64,000 bases of DNA from Takakia lepidozioides. Taxonomy: Eukaryota > Streptophyta > Takakiopsida > Takakiales > Takakiaceae. This document shows positions 1 to 11,713 of this stretch, one piece after another. The stretch is taken from contig CM060733.1 in the NCBI GenBank assembly GCA_030704615.1, positions 34,288,001-34,352,000 of the forward strand, read 5' to 3'. Below the pieces are notes generated by a model. That model did not search any database and was not told where the DNA came from. It worked only from the letters and a program-made list of their open reading frames with translations. How positions within the stretch are numbered: position 1 is the stretch's first letter; each line of letters begins with the position of its first letter. Made by a program: the position numbers and the translations under genes.

Positions 1-231
1 CTCGGCCAAAGAGAAGGAAATATGGTGAGAAGGAGGTAAGTGATGCTTGCTTGCTAAACCTGTAGCCCATGGTTAGCCAAGGTACCTGAAGATCCCAATC
101 TCCTAGGTTTCTTTTTTGCAAGCCATACTTGCGCAAACCCCTCTTCACCGTCTGCACCACTCTCTCTGCCAAGCCATCGGCCTCAGGATGATCCCGAGAA
201 GTGGTACGGTGGTCTATCAAGGCTTTGTCAA
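1..231 (-). mobile_element. Ty3/gypsy integrase fragment
   Basis: The minus strand carries one open frame that runs off the window start. It contains HRTTSRDHPEADGLAERVVQ followed by a TVK-x-GLRKYG segment. This matches the C-terminal part of the retroviral-type integrase core of Ty3/gypsy LTR retrotransposons, where the final catalytic Glu lies in the ADG-x-x-ER segment. The piece has no stop, but it begins abruptly near position 231, where similarity stops, so it is a truncated copy. The rest of the element may lie left of the window. Confidence 0.85.
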
Positions 232-900
232 GTTATTTTACCACTAGTGTGAAACTAGCTAGGAAATAGCTAGCTTTTACATATTGACATTTGGGATTGG
301 CCCAAGTGTCAATCCAGGGGTCAAGGCAGATTTAGGCCCTGGAGTGGTTATCTTCACGGCAAGCGCGGAAGGCTCATCTTTCTCGAGTTGAGCCTCACCG
401 CGCCTAGCTATGGCGCCGTAGTGTGGATTCCCCATGGTGTGGGGTGCACTTGGCTTGACTTGTATTTGAGTGATGAGGTTATATATGCATGAGTTCATGC
501 TTCAGCTTTGTGAGCTCGCATGAGCTTGTGCTTGTATTCTTCTTCTTTATCATTGTGTGGACTAGTGACTGCCATAGTGGGCAGCATAGTGGCAGCCTAG
601 TGACTGACTAGTTGTAGCCTAGTGGTTGGACTAGTGGCTGGACTAGTGGTGGACTAGTGATATACTAGTGTGTGCGTGCACATGTGTTGTGTGGTTTTGG
701 ACAGCGATGTAGTTGTGTAGCGATATGTATGCGCACGACATCACCAAGACTGACACGCAAGCCCTAGCGAACGAACGACGCCATAATTTATCGCCAGCTC
801 TCCCCAACGAGAAATAAACCCCTAGCGGCTAATCTCGGACCACATATATTGATAATTGTTTTGGTCTGGAAATTACGAAATTACGTGGTTTCAAATTAAT
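232..900 (-). mobile_element. LTR-like repeat with a short open frame
   Basis: Read on the minus strand, this stretch has ACTAGTG-rich repeats, then a TATATAA box near 484-490, then a short open frame (277-498) containing a GEAQLEKDEPSA segment. It ends in a TA-rich tail next to the integrase fragment. A diverged counterpart with the same order (tandem repeats, TATA box, short frame with REARLEEDEPA) lies at 61116-62165 on the plus strand. I read both as decayed LTR or TRIM-type sequences; neither a primer-binding site nor paired LTRs could be confirmed. Confidence 0.4.
556..690. repeat. ACTAGTG-rich minisatellite
   Basis: The heptamer ACTAGTG and its one-base variants recur about every 10-15 bp (for example GGACTAGTGGCTGGACTAGT). 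The units are degenerate and of uneven spacing. The stretch lies where the U3 part of the LTR-like sequence would be. Confidence 0.6.
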
Positions 901-1018
901 TTAGTGGATGTAGTAAACACATAAGTGTAACACGAAAATGTAACACGTGGATTGACACCTGTCAAATGTGCCGAGCACAAAAAGAAAAATCTTTTATAAA
1001 TGAAGTGTAAAAGCTGCA

Positions 1019-1150
1019 CAAGGACTCTCGGTGGTTGCATTGGCATCTGGGTCTGGGGTTCAAACCCCTGTGCTGCCTTCAAGCCTGGAGGCTGTGGCTC
1101 TAGGTTATGGTGGGAAAAAAAAAACCATTGGCTAAGAGATCTCCGCGTGA
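1019..1150 (+). mobile_element. tRNA-derived SINE-like copy
   Basis: A Pol III B-box-like GGGGTTCAAACCCC is preceded by a weak A-box region (TCGGTGGTTGCATTGGC). It is followed by a conserved body (GGCTGTGGCTCTAGG) and then an A-run. The same order is present at 29865-30000, so this is a dispersed SINE family rather than a tRNA gene. Confidence 0.55.
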
Positions 1151-1377
1151 ATGACACGTGTTGATGACACACAAGTCTCTTTGAAAACTGCTCCCCGACT
1201 TTGACCATCTTCTGGATCAAGGGAACTCCTTTATAAGCGACTATGAGTTCAATCCCACCCAACTTATAAATGGGGTCGATGATCTCCTAATGTGTGAAGG
1301 TGCACCAACTTTTGAGTCATTGAGACTGGGACGACAACGACCGTTACAAGATGTCCAAAAAAGAATAGTCTGTGTTT

Positions 1378-1520
1378 ACCTGTCAGTAGCTCAGAGGGTT
1401 GGGTATGACACTGCGGTGCGTTTGGGTTCGAATCTTGCCAACCTTGTTGGGTGTGGTATAATATACCCTTCCCTTGGGCGAGTCTTGTGCTTGACGAGGT
1501 TCTTTTTCTCCTCTCACTAT
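1378..1520 (+). mobile_element. tRNA-derived SINE-like copy
   Basis: An A box (TAGCTCAGAGGGTTGGG) and a B box (GGGTTCGAATC) are spaced as in a tRNA head. The acceptor and T stems do not pair well, and a non-tRNA body follows (TGGTATAATATACCC, then a T-rich tail). This points to a SINE head rather than a functional tRNA. Confidence 0.55.
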
Positions 1521-1638
1521 AATTAAGGGTCTGATTTGTGAGCAAACGAATGGTTGTTTCCCTTTTCGATAAAAACAAGCCTCAAACGGCAATGGGCAGC
1601 AATGGGCTCTTGCTTTAGAGAGGGAGGTAAGACAAAGG

Positions 1639-1790
1639 GTATGGAATACCAAATGCCCATGTAATCACCTATCATCTACAACCCTCGACAAATCATCTAC
1701 GACCCCCACTAAATCAACCACTAGTGGTTTTAGATGATTTATTGATGGTTGATTTAATGGGCAAATGGTATGCGTAATCCATTCCCGTAC
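1639..1790. mobile_element. short foldback MITE
   Basis: The left end has GGAATACCAAATGCCCAT and the right end has ATGGGCAAATGGTATGC, an imperfect terminal inverted repeat. The interior folds again (AAATCAACCA against TGGTTGATTT; AATCATCTA against TAGATGATTT). There is no coding capacity. Confidence 0.55.
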
Positions 1791-2637
1791 ATTGAATTGT
1801 GATTCCCATTATAATCTTTTGTTACCTTAAAATTTATATGTAAATATGAATCCTACAACAAGTGTTATTGTAACGAAAATACTATGATTATTCATTATTC
1901 TTAGTGCATGAATTGACGAGGGATTATGCAATCAATTTTATTGCTTCAAAATAACATTGACGTACATGTCAAACTTACGTGATCGTCTTCTTTTTTTCTC
2001 TTCTCTATCTTCCACCATTTTTTTCTTCATAGACTATATATCCTAGTATACTTCTTTAACTTATATACAACTATCTTCTGTAATTGACATGATTTCTCAA
2101 TGCTGATACATTATTGTGTTTCAATATATTTGTTATAAAAAAATAATTTGCAACATATGATATAATGTAAATCAACTAACCGTAATGTAGGATATTAATC
2201 ATTCTATTATTTTGCATGTGATGTTAATAAGCTAGAATAAGTGTAAACGGCCTAAAAACAAATGCTATGAAATATGAAATATGAGGTGTATTTTTTTCCA
2301 AAATATTATTATCTAAAGCGTATTTTCAGTCAGGGACAATCAATTAACTTATATTCCCTCTATGATCCCGATTAAGTAAATATATTTTCAGTTCTAAAAT
2401 TGTATCTTTCAATGTACTTAAAACCATGTATGCAAAAAGAACATTAGAGTACAAATGATTTATAGCCGTTTAGGTAATGTAAAAGTTCAGTTGACCAATT
2501 TGAAGTCATTTGGTTAAACTCCGCAAAGAAAAAGCACACAATAATAACAAGTGACATGTTGTCATTTGCAACATTTTTGTTCGTGATGTTGATTGTTTAT
2601 ATAAGTACATAAATGTATTAATTATACATATATACAC
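1791..2637. other. AT-rich spacer
   Basis: I see no gene, RNA gene or clear repeat here. The sequence is strongly AT-rich. Confidence 0.6.
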
Positions 2638-3110
2638 CAGTATTGGACTAGTATATAGGTGAAGGACTGGTATATGCACCGGTATTAGATACGAGACCAG
2701 TCTGGTATCATTTGGGAGAATACTTGGTCATATACCTAGACCAGGCTGGTATCAGTTTTTTCATACCATCCACAATACCAGTACTCCCACACCGTCTTCC
2801 TCATTTACTCTGGTATGTATATTGAATTAATTTATGTGTACATATGCCTATATTTGTATTGAAGTATATTTACTTCTTTTATGTATATTATTATTTGTTT
2901 TCACTTGATACTTGCCATTTGATAAATTTGTAACTCAATATGGCTTTGGAATGATACCAGAGTTGATATCGCGTACCAGCTGGTATTGTGGTCATTATGC
3001 TCATATTCATACCAGTATTTGGGAAAAAAATACATCCACCATTATATAGACCAGACTGGTATGAAAATTTTGTGATACGTCTGGAACCAGGACCAGTCTG
3101 GTATGTCAAC
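2638..3110. mobile_element. hAT-like MITE, copy 1 (one end lost)
   Basis: This is a second copy of the element at 40201-40681. Both share the order CAG-T-(A/G)-TTGGACT(A/G)GTAT at the left, internal palindromes ACCAGTCTGGTAT, a shared core (TCATTTGGGAGAATACTTGG, CTTCCTCATTTACTCTGG) and the right part GACCAG-x-CTGGTATG. The outer right inverted repeat seen in the other copy is missing. There is no open frame of note. Confidence 0.75.
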
Positions 3111-3794
3111 ATAGAAATGAAATTTAATGCAATAAATAAATAAATAAAATTTGAATTATTTTGTAATATTGGTGAATATTCAATGTGAAATCATGGAATA
3201 ACCTTGAATGGACCAGTAGGAGGTACTATTTTGAACAGCAAGTACACTTTGTCGGGAGCCAAAGGTGCCCAAAAAGTGTGCATCCTCTTTCACTTTAGTG
3301 ATTAAACAACATAGTAACATGGACCATGTCAACTAACATAACCATTTATTGACCTTAAAGTAACCTCCCACCTTAAAGAAAACGGAGCTCAAGGTCCATT
3401 TGGATTAAACTCAATCTTGATCGTTGATCTAGGTGAAACTCAATTGGGATCGTGATCACGGAATGTGATCCCCTGATCCTACATGTTAGGATTCATTCTT
3501 TCTGTCTCGACTTGATAATGCTCTCAACATGCGCGCCGGTGGTTATTAACTTGTCCATTAAGTGGTGTCATCATGATCATGTATGAGTTAAAAGGGTTCA
3601 TTGGAGTTCCATTGTGGCCCACCAACATGACCTAATTTGGACCACTTGTGATCAAAGCACCTTTTAAAGATGGCATATGGTTAGTTTTATGTATTTTTCT
3701 AGGGGTCCGTTTTGGGTAGCGCTCCATTTTAGGTGTTTTTACCTTATGCTAATAGGAGGTTATATATAAGCCTTAAGGTCTTCTTGGTTATATG
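3111..3794. other. spacer
   Basis: No gene or repeat can be supported in this stretch. Confidence 0.5.
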
Positions 3795-4515
3795 ATATGC
3801 TTATAAATGATCTACATAATATTGGGGGGTACATGTACTTTCAAAAAATAAAAATTGAATTGTTAAGTCTTGTATGTATTTATGAATGATGCTATATATT
3901 ATTTTATATTTGATCTGTCACATCCATGTGATTTTTAACTGAAAATATTTTATTGCATATCTAATAATACAAAGCATCCAACTTTTACGAGTATAATATT
4001 TCAAACATTTTATAAGTGGCATGTTATCGTTTGAACTTTGAAATACATTTGTTCATTCTTTATTTAAGTACAGAAATGTAAGCATTATATATCTATACAT
4101 CATCTATAAATCGTACATCCTATGCATAGGTTACTCATAGTCTTATTGAATTCATGGGATATACATAAATGATCTATATAATAATAGCAAGTGCTTGTAG
4201 GGAATGAATATTAGATTATGAAATCTTATCTGTATTTTAAATTAAAATTCTTCATTTTCTGAAATTCGATCTCCCACATCCATGTACGGTGATTTTTGCT
4301 TAGAAATAACTTAGTGCCCGACATTGAAAATATTCTACTTATGAGACTCTGTACACATAAATGATCAATATAATAATAGAATATATATTTAAAGAATATT
4401 GAACACTTAAATTGTGATATTTTATCTGCATGTGTTATAGAATAGATTTTAATTCGATCTGTCACATTTTTGTGATTTTTTAATTCATAATATTTTATTG
4501 CATATCTGATAATAC
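3795..4515. repeat. three degenerate repeats of an AT-rich segment
   Basis: Three blocks start near 3796, 4151 and 4350. Each has a TAAATGATCTA-TATAATA-like segment. About 100 bp later each has GATCTGTCACATCC-like sequence and ATATTTTATTGCATATCT-like sequence (the latter clear near 3945 and 4490). The units are diverged and not equally spaced. No coding function is evident. Confidence 0.45.
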
Positions 4516-6349
4516 AAAAATTCTAAGGATTACAAATAAACTAGAAAACTATAGACTATACATCCACACATGATATTAGATCCAATTGTTCTTTAAATAT
4601 CAACAAAATATTATGTTATAATCCAACTTTCTTAAAGATAGTGTCTCGTCATATTTGAATTATCCAAATGACATGTATACATGTACATATATGTATTTAT
4701 ATATATACATACATACACACATACATTTGCATCCACGCGCAGGGAGAATCCTTCAGTATGCTATCCTAAAGCTATGGATTTTAAGTTCATATCCTAGAAA
4801 TCACAACATTTCAATATCGCAAAGCGAAAGAATAGCATGGATGTGTTTCAAATATAAAAATGTTTAGGCGGCCTTGGAGAAGTGGCTTAATAAGGAAGTT
4901 TGGTATGAACAGATAAATCCAATACTATAATCTCTTCTCCCATTGTGCTTTTGGTTAATCCATTTCAGTGAAGCATAATTTGACAGTAAAATACCCATGT
5001 ATTTTATCACAAGTGATAGATAAGGCAGATAAACAGGTTTAGTTAACGGTCGAAAATGGCAACATGACCACTATTCCAACGGCATGTCCGAACACACGAG
5101 ACTTTGCAGTATTATTCATACAGGTAATGGCCCCTGAACTATATCACCCGCTAAATTGGTTATTGTTGTTGCAACTCTCATCTTTGCACTTCCAGAGATT
5201 GATTATGTCCAAACATTCTATTAGTGCAAGGATTTCATCTATTTGCCAACTTCTCCATAACACGAAAAAAAAATATCAGAATATCACCATAAGATAGACA
5301 AGAGATACTGATTGCGTAATCAGAAGTACCACATGATTTCTCTCATAGTAAATGAATGAGCTCGTTATTGTTGATGAAAGAAACTGTCAGGAAATGGGGA
5401 AAGTAAAACCATGAAGGATCTGACTTACATCTTGGTAGATTACATGTAGGTGTTTGTGGTTTTAGGTTCCCATTCTTTTGTTAAAGAGTCGGGGCATCAT
5501 TTTCCAATGCAGTGCTCTCAACTATTGACAATTGAAGGTTACAACATCCCCGCGTCCGTGCGGGTGTGCGCGCCCTGTCTCGCACGCGCGACATAAACTC
5601 CCAATTATTCAAAAATGAGAGGCATTGACATGTATGTTTAGGTGCTACGAGTTGCAACGTTGGATACTGATCTTAGGATTAACATTGAGAGGTGTTGGTG
5701 CTTCTTCCTAGCGTGGGCATATTATGGTTAACCACCTTGGTCTCACATCTGGCTAGGCTATTGGCTAGTAGCTACTAACATTTGGTGACAGGTGGGTCAT
5801 AGATATATTGACAAAGGATGAGTTACATACCATTATCAAGGTTGTTTAGATCGGTCAAACACCATGGTTAGCTTTTGGGAGAACAATAAATTTAACAAGG
5901 TCTAGTTTCTAAGTTTTCCTATGCTTGAAGTTATGTTCAAATGTCTAGAGGAGACAATTGGTTTGGAGAAGTTTATTTTTTTTGTACTCTTCTTTTTATC
6001 ACAAGACCATCTTTATGTCTATTACATTATTTGTACTCACTACTATTTTATAGAAACTAAAGTTATGTTATATTTATTTCTTGCAAAACTTTATTCCCTT
6101 TTTTTTTCCCTCCAATAATCCCAAACAAAATTAATCTCAGGGCCACTGTCCCCTGTCATTAAAAAAAATAAAATCCCTCCTTTTGTCCTCAATAATAGAA
6201 TACACTAGACACAGAACGTGAGCTGAATGCAAACATGGGGAGACGGGATCTCGCCCTTGGCGGGTCCATAGTCAAATCCCCTCAGCCACGCCTTGTCTCT
6301 AATTTAGAATAAAATATTGAAATTGAGAATGGTAAAAGGAAGTTCTGGG
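4516..6349. other. AT-rich spacer
   Basis: Long AT-rich sequence with a small CG-rich island near 5550-5590. I see no exon-like open frame with recognisable protein similarity. Confidence 0.5.
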
Positions 6350-6425
6350 TAGCTTGGTGATTGGATGCATAGATTGATATTGTAGGGGTATGGGGTTCAA
6401 ACCTTGGCCAAGATGTGGTTCAAGT
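6350..6425 (+). mobile_element. SINE-head remnant
   Basis: An A-box-like GTAGCTTGGTGATTGG and a B-box-like GGGGTTCAAACC are spaced as in tRNA-derived SINEs. The B-box context resembles the copy at 1019-1150. Confidence 0.4.
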
Positions 6426-6509
6426 TGCATGTTCAATGATTTGAAAACATTAGAATATATATATATATTTCAATCTCCAAAACATTTCTAATTAGTCATG
6501 TTCCTAATT

Positions 6510-6825
6510 GTCGCTCCCCTATTCCCACATGTATACCACTCCACTATAATTACTGCTCCTTATAAATGCTTCCACCTCCCTATGTTATTGCTCCGCCGCT
6601 CCTTGTGTTCGTGCTCCCATGTTACTACTCCCGCCCCCAGTGTTACTACTCCCCTAAAAGGAGGGAGCAGAAAGCCATAACAAGGGAGTAGTAACACATA
6701 AGGGAGCAATAATAAGGGGAGCGGGGGCCCAACGGGAACAGAAGCATCAGGAACAAGGGAGGAACATGGAGCATATGACCTAGGAGGGGCGTGAAGCAGG
6801 AGGGGACAAGGGCGTTTCTGGAACA
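6510..6825. mobile_element. foldback element upstream of the ESCRT gene
   Basis: The two arms are inverted copies around a centre near 6665. The left arm has TTATTGCTCC, GTTACTACTCCC and GCTCCC; the right arm has GGGAGTAGTAACA, GGGAGCAATAA and GGGGAGC. The element ends about 80 bp before the start codon at 6907, so it sits in the likely promoter or 5' leader of that gene. Confidence 0.55.
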
Positions 6826-6906
6826 TCTCCCACTTTGAGACCTACTTTCAGATCTGGTGAGATCCCGACAGTTTTTTTGAGTGCTTGAGACTGATCACCA
6901 GGAATC

Positions 6907-8655
6907 ATGCCTTCCCTGGGGCCGCCGCCATCCCATGCTTCTATGCAGTTTCTCAATTCAGTTCTTTCCCAAAGGGGTCCGAATGCCCTCCCCTATGTGG
7001 AAGATGACAAGTGGTCCATACGCCAGCATCTCGTGACTGTCATCCAGGATTTTCCAGGCCTTCAGGTCAGAATTGTATTCATCAAATGAATTTGCATCCA
7101 TCTTTCAATCCTTCAAAAGTACGAGTTGTCATTAGTGAAGGCTTTTAACGGATTTTCTCCTTATCTCAGTTCGAGTTGATTGTGTGTTCTTAGTGGAGTG
7201 GAGACTCGCAGCGGAATCTTCCGAGTCTCCATACCCGCCTCTCTTTTTCATCTCAACCCCATCCGAATTAGGTTTCTCTTCTCATTACGACTTGTAAGGT
7301 AAATTTCTTCTCGTCCCAAATCTTCTTGCACCAGCGAAATTGGTCATTGGATCTTTGGCCACCAGGATTGGAAAGTTAGTCTTCGTTGAGGTTAGTTTCA
7401 AACCTTTGATCACAGGACTAACATGACTGTCATCAATACGCCTGCAGGTGAAGACTGCTGTGTTCACACACAATGATGGGCGAAGCAGCAACCTGTTGCA
7501 AGCAGATGGAACCATCCCTATGTACTACCAGGATGTAAAATACAACATTCCTGTTACTATGTGGCTCCTGGAGGCTTATCCTCGCAATGCCCCTTTAGTT
7601 TATGTGACACCAACTCGGGATATGATAATCAAGCCACGACATCCCTATGTGGATGCTTCAGGAATGGCATCTGTGCCCTACTTGCAGCAATGGGTATATC
7701 CACGGTCAAACCTTGTTGAATTGGTACAAAATCTCTCTCTTCTGTTTGGCCAGGATCCGCCTCTCTACTCAAGGCCAGCTCCATCACCATCACCATCACC
7801 ATCACGGCCACCTCCACCTCCTCCTCCCTTTCAAGGTATGAATCCCATGCACACGGGTGGTGCAACGGCCGCAGTCCAAACCCCACCCGCCCTGACTGCA
7901 TCTTCAGGCTCTCTCTCGAACCAGCAGCAAGCACCTCCAAGACTGTCATACCCACCATACTCCCAGCTGCCCCCTTCCCCGCAGCATTTGATTCGGACTG
8001 AAGACCCCTCAGAGGTATTCAAAAGAAATGCGATGAATTCACTCACAGACCGGCTCCATCGTGACACCACAGCGCTAATGCGAGAGCAGGAGGCAGAGAT
8101 GGATGGATTATTCAATACGCAGGTACAACCATCATTTCTACTGGAATTCTGTTACTATTGACCTGCAATTATGTAGCTCATCACATGATCCAGTTTATCT
8201 AATTCTGCCTGTGTACTCTTCAATGGCTGCAGGCACTACTAAACCAGAGAGCTGAACAGCTTGAGAAGGGTGTGCGTGAGATGGTACAAGAGAAGGAAGC
8301 CCTGGAGCAGCAGCTACAACTGACCCTCACTAACACCGATGTACTTGAAACGTGGCTTAATGTCAATGATAAAGGAATGACCGATATAAACATTGACGAG
8401 GTCTTTGAACCTTGTGATGTGCTCTCCAAGCAGATGCTAGAGTGCACAGCAGCTGACTTAGCAATTGAAGACATACTGTACTCGCTTGATAAGGCTGCCC
8501 AAGAAGGTGTCGTACCTGTTGAGGCCTATCTTAAGCATGTGCGGGCACTTTCCCGTGAGCAGTTCTTTTTCCGTGCTTCCACTGCCAAGGTGCGTGCTGC
8601 TCAAATGTCTTCGCAGATTGCGAGCATGGCTGCACGGGCTCCTTATATTTCATAG
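6907..8655 (+). CDS. ELC: TSG101/ELC-like ESCRT-I subunit (VPS23)
   Basis: Predicted 418-aa ESCRT-I subunit, which binds ubiquitinated cargo at endosomes for sorting into multivesicular bodies. The exons are 6907-7065, 7448-8122 and 8233-8655, all phase 0, with GT-AG borders (CTTCAG/GTCAGA, GCAG/GTGAAG, ACGCAG/GTACAA, TGCAG/GCACTA). Residues ~25-157 form the UEV domain (VFTHNDGRSSNLLQADGTIP, then VTPTRDMIIKPRHPYVD). It is followed by a Pro-rich linker (with a CATCAC-type hexamer repeat at 7782-7806 encoding PSPSPS), a coiled coil (~255-315) and the C-terminal Vps23 core or 'steadiness box' (ADLAIEDILYSLDKAAQEG, VRALSREQFFFRA). Plant ELC is close to 400 aa, so the length fits. UEV domains lack the catalytic Cys of E2 enzymes. 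The ATG at 6907 precedes the UEV with a plausible short N-terminus. I am confident of the family. Confidence 0.93.
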
Positions 8656-8721
8656 CGAGACGGCTTTCTGGATGTGGTGACACAGAGAGAATGTACTCAT
8701 GAGACGGTGTTTGCCGTAGCC

Positions 8722-8725
<4 letters not shown>

Positions 8726-8754
<29 letters not shown>
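8726..8754. repeat. (GA)n microsatellite in the ESCRT 3' region
   Basis: About 14 GA dinucleotides lie 70 bp after the stop codon of the TSG101-like gene, probably in its 3' untranslated region. Confidence 0.9.
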
Positions 8755-8756
<2 letters not shown>

Positions 8757-9712
8757 TTTGATAGTGAACCCCTCATAGAGCATGAGGTTTGGGGGATTCT
8801 AAGCTTTCAAAGTCGTTAGCATGTGGGTTGGGGCAGTTGTTGCCTCTAGGTAGGCTTTTTGGTTTATCGGAGTAGGAGGGAGTGAAGTTCTTTTTCAACT
8901 GACAGGGAAGAGATCGGTCTGCTGTGTCGAGGAGTGGAAGTTGGGCTCAAGCCTATTGGGCGTGGTGAAGATGAGTTATTGCTCATCCCCTCCCCCTTCT
9001 CATTTCCAAGCTTCCAAGTTGCTTTGGATGTCTCTTGGCAGCATGCCAGGAGCTTTCTTCTAGTTGTTTCAGTTAGTGGCATCATCAACCGTTTCAACAT
9101 AGGGATCACAATTGTATACTGATTAGTTGGAGGGAGAGAATGGAGATGTACGAATTATATTTTGCATGCAGTAGCTTGGTACACAGCTTGGAGTGGCACA
9201 CAGAGAGATTTTTTCAGTATATGCACTTCAGAAAAGGAGGTCCAATTGGCCCCACCTCCGTTTAAATAACAGTGATCTCTGAGGGTACAGCTTTCTCTTC
9301 CAAGAATTGAGTAGGCTGTTGGTCTGGGCTGCTTCAATGGCTTGCCTGTGTGAAGACAGACGTGGTTGTATGTGTGCTGAAAGGTTTTAAGGGCACCGCA
9401 CACAGAAGTAAACGGGAGGAAAACCTTGTCCAGTTGAGGTGCAAAAGATTTTCCGAAGGTCGTATCTGAGAAATTGAACCTCTTTTTTCTTTGTTGAACT
9501 TATGCATGGAAACAAATGCTTTCAGGCCTTCATATCTGTGCAAGTATGTTCCCAAGAATCGACAGGGGAAAAGAAAGAGTGATACCAGTAGGAGCCAGCA
9601 CAGGATAGACTACTGCCTGTTTGACCTGTTCATGCTATTTTAAAGTGAAGGTAGGGGTTACATGGACGGATCAACCCATTGTCATGCAGCTGGCACCAGT
9701 GTTTGTTTTATT
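8755..9712. other. 3' flank of the ESCRT gene and spacer
   Basis: Probably 3' untranslated sequence at first, then spacer. No gene is recognisable. Confidence 0.45.
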
Positions 9713-9910
9713 GGCGAAAAATCGCCAAATGGCGACCCCAAAACATTAAAATTAAATATTCTGTCCCAATTTTCTCATGGATGAAATCGCCAAACTTCTA
9801 CAAGGAAAAAACTAATAATGAATGAATTCGCCAAATGTGGATGACATAAATGGATGAAAGTACATAGGAGGATGATTCTATCCAAATTTTCAATGGATGA
9901 ACAGAATATA
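9713..9910. repeat. CGCCAAA and GGATGAA motif island
   Basis: The stretch begins with the near-palindrome TTGGCGAAAAATCGCCAA and repeats CGCCAAA several times. TGGATGAA recurs at four or so places within 140 bp. Similar GGATGAA/TTCATCC islands occur near 28500-28700, 30130, 57460-57600, 58740-58810 and 60960-61090. Confidence 0.5.
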
Positions 9911-10025
9911 TAGCTATTTCTTGTAGCCACTCGTGCTATTTTTCAAATTTAAGAGAAAAATCACTGGCCGGCACTGTGTCTACCATGTTTTGCAACCTCC
10001 AACTGAGGATAAAATGTCCATGGAA

Positions 10026-10664
10026 CCCTTAAACGCCATGTAGCCCGTTTCGGGCTTTTGGGTTTAAGAAAATCTGAATAATTTTTTGCATTCTCCATGG
10101 AATTGTGTGAAAAACAAATATAGTGTTCTTGGGCACCTGGCACACCAAGATTCATTGCCCGATTGCCTCGGATCTGCCAAGTTGCAAAGAGGTCTCATCA
10201 CGCAAGCAGGGTCACGATTTGATAAAGGTAATTCTCGTTGCTTCATTCTTCACACGTGTGTGAGAGAGGGAGAGAAACATGGGATTTTCCCAGGTTTGAC
10301 CAAGTGGCAACATCACATGCATTGGCCAAATTGGATACTTTTTGGCTTGTTGGATGAGGGATCTCAAGAGGATGAAACCCTGCTAATTTCCCATTTGATC
10401 CCGTCACTCAAATCTTTGAAAAATTACCAAAAATGGATATGTTTCTAAAAAGGGCCACAATAATGGGGCCCACATTCAACGGCGGCATTTTGTGGATCTG
10501 GGGTTGATTGGCCTCAAATTCGGCAGGTGGATGCAGGAGGAAGGTACGCACCTAATGTGCGGTCAAGTTCTTTAAAAAGTTAATTTTCTGAAAGTTACAC
10601 CTTTCTTCACTTAAGGGGTCATGTTTTCTGAAAAAATCAAACTATGGCACTGGGCGTTTAAGGG
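10026..10664. mobile_element. TTAA-associated TIR element, copy A
   Basis: The left end CCCTTAAACGCC is matched by GGCGTTTAAGGG at the right end, which is followed directly by TTAA (10665-10668). The left flank is GGAA, perhaps a mutated TTAA. Just inside the left end is a perfect hairpin, GCCCG-TTT-CGGGC. There is no transposase. The ends resemble those of the element at 17883-18703. Confidence 0.6.
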
Positions 10665-10668
10665 TTAA

Positions 10669-11190
10669 AGAACCAGCTTTCCTATGTGCATACTCCTGAT
10701 GTGTGTACGTGAGCCTTATGTGAGGCCACGGAAAAACTGGTAGTAATGCTTATGACTCACTTTACCCTGGTGGCCTTGAGAATCTTAAGAAGTCCAGCAA
10801 TACTACAGACCCAGTAGGTAAAATGCAGTGTTGAAGAAGTTGCATAGTGTGGGCACTGATACTATGTCCCTTTTTGTGTATGAAAGAAAGACGCCGGAAG
10901 ATTGAACATGACACAAGGGAATGTGTGGACACCAAAAATATGTGTAAGGGTAGTGAGCTTCACTCTGCAACTCAATTGCAGACTTGCTGAATCATTTGCT
11001 GGAATGTACACTATTATACAACTTTACTCCGAAGAATATGATAAAAAACTGTGAACGTAAGTAACTCAATTCTACATCTACATGACTGACTCGCTACGTA
11101 CTAACTGTGTGCTCGAGGGTAGTAGTGAAGATACCCTTCTCCGTGCACATATATTGTTCCACGACGGTTTGTAGGGACTGATCGCATCTC
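10669..11190. other. spacer
   Basis: No gene, RNA gene or clear repeat could be supported here. Confidence 0.5.
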
Positions 11191-11626
11191 TTAAGTATGT
11201 GGATATCTCTGATCTAGAGTAGTGCATATGGGCGCTCCGGTTGGAGACAGACCCTGAAGCTCATTACTTGCTCCAATCTTGTTGCCGTTTGTAGTATTGA
11301 TGGCCATAATCTCCTCGTCGCTATCGTTTCCCCCAGACATGTCTTCCAACGTTCTCTGATTTGTTTCAGGCACAAGGAAAGTGCAGAAGAACCCCAAGGC
11401 ATTGCAAGCTGCCAATATAGCTAACGAATTTCGGACACCAATGCCCTTGCCATATCCAGGTGGACGGTGGTCACGAGAAGGATCCTGAGCAGCGAACAGG
11501 AAAATCAAAGCCCCCGCAATGGCCCCAGCTTTTCCAGCTGCTGCAGATATTCCGTGGCAAGTAGACCGCAACCTAGCAGGGAACAACTCAGCCGGAATGA
11601 TGAAGGTCGTGCTGTTTTGTCCAAAG
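11191..11626 (-). pseudogene. PHT1: PHT1 phosphate transporter, C-terminal part (inverted)
   Basis: The minus strand encodes the last third of a PHT1-family H+/phosphate symporter of the plasma membrane (major facilitator superfamily): [20 protein letters not shown], then [19 protein letters not shown], then the [15 protein letters not shown] helix and the LEDMSGG tail. Similarity starts at the FGQNSTTF segment. No N-terminal half precedes it on this strand; instead the N-terminal two thirds lie head-to-head on the plus strand from 11714. The two pieces together make up one transporter broken by an inversion or by rearrangement of two copies. The C-terminal frame itself is open, but the piece lacks the first ~8 membrane segments. 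Confidence 0.85.
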
Positions 11627-11713
11627 ATCGATTTCGTTGTGTACTGATGGGAGAAACTCTGGGAGAAAGCCTGGATTGATTTTCTTGTAGATGAGACATA
11701 AACCTGAAGCTAA

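Noticed and set aside
1383-1450. Possible tRNA gene (A and B boxes with correct spacing)
   Set aside because: Acceptor and T stems do not pair, and a SINE-like body follows.
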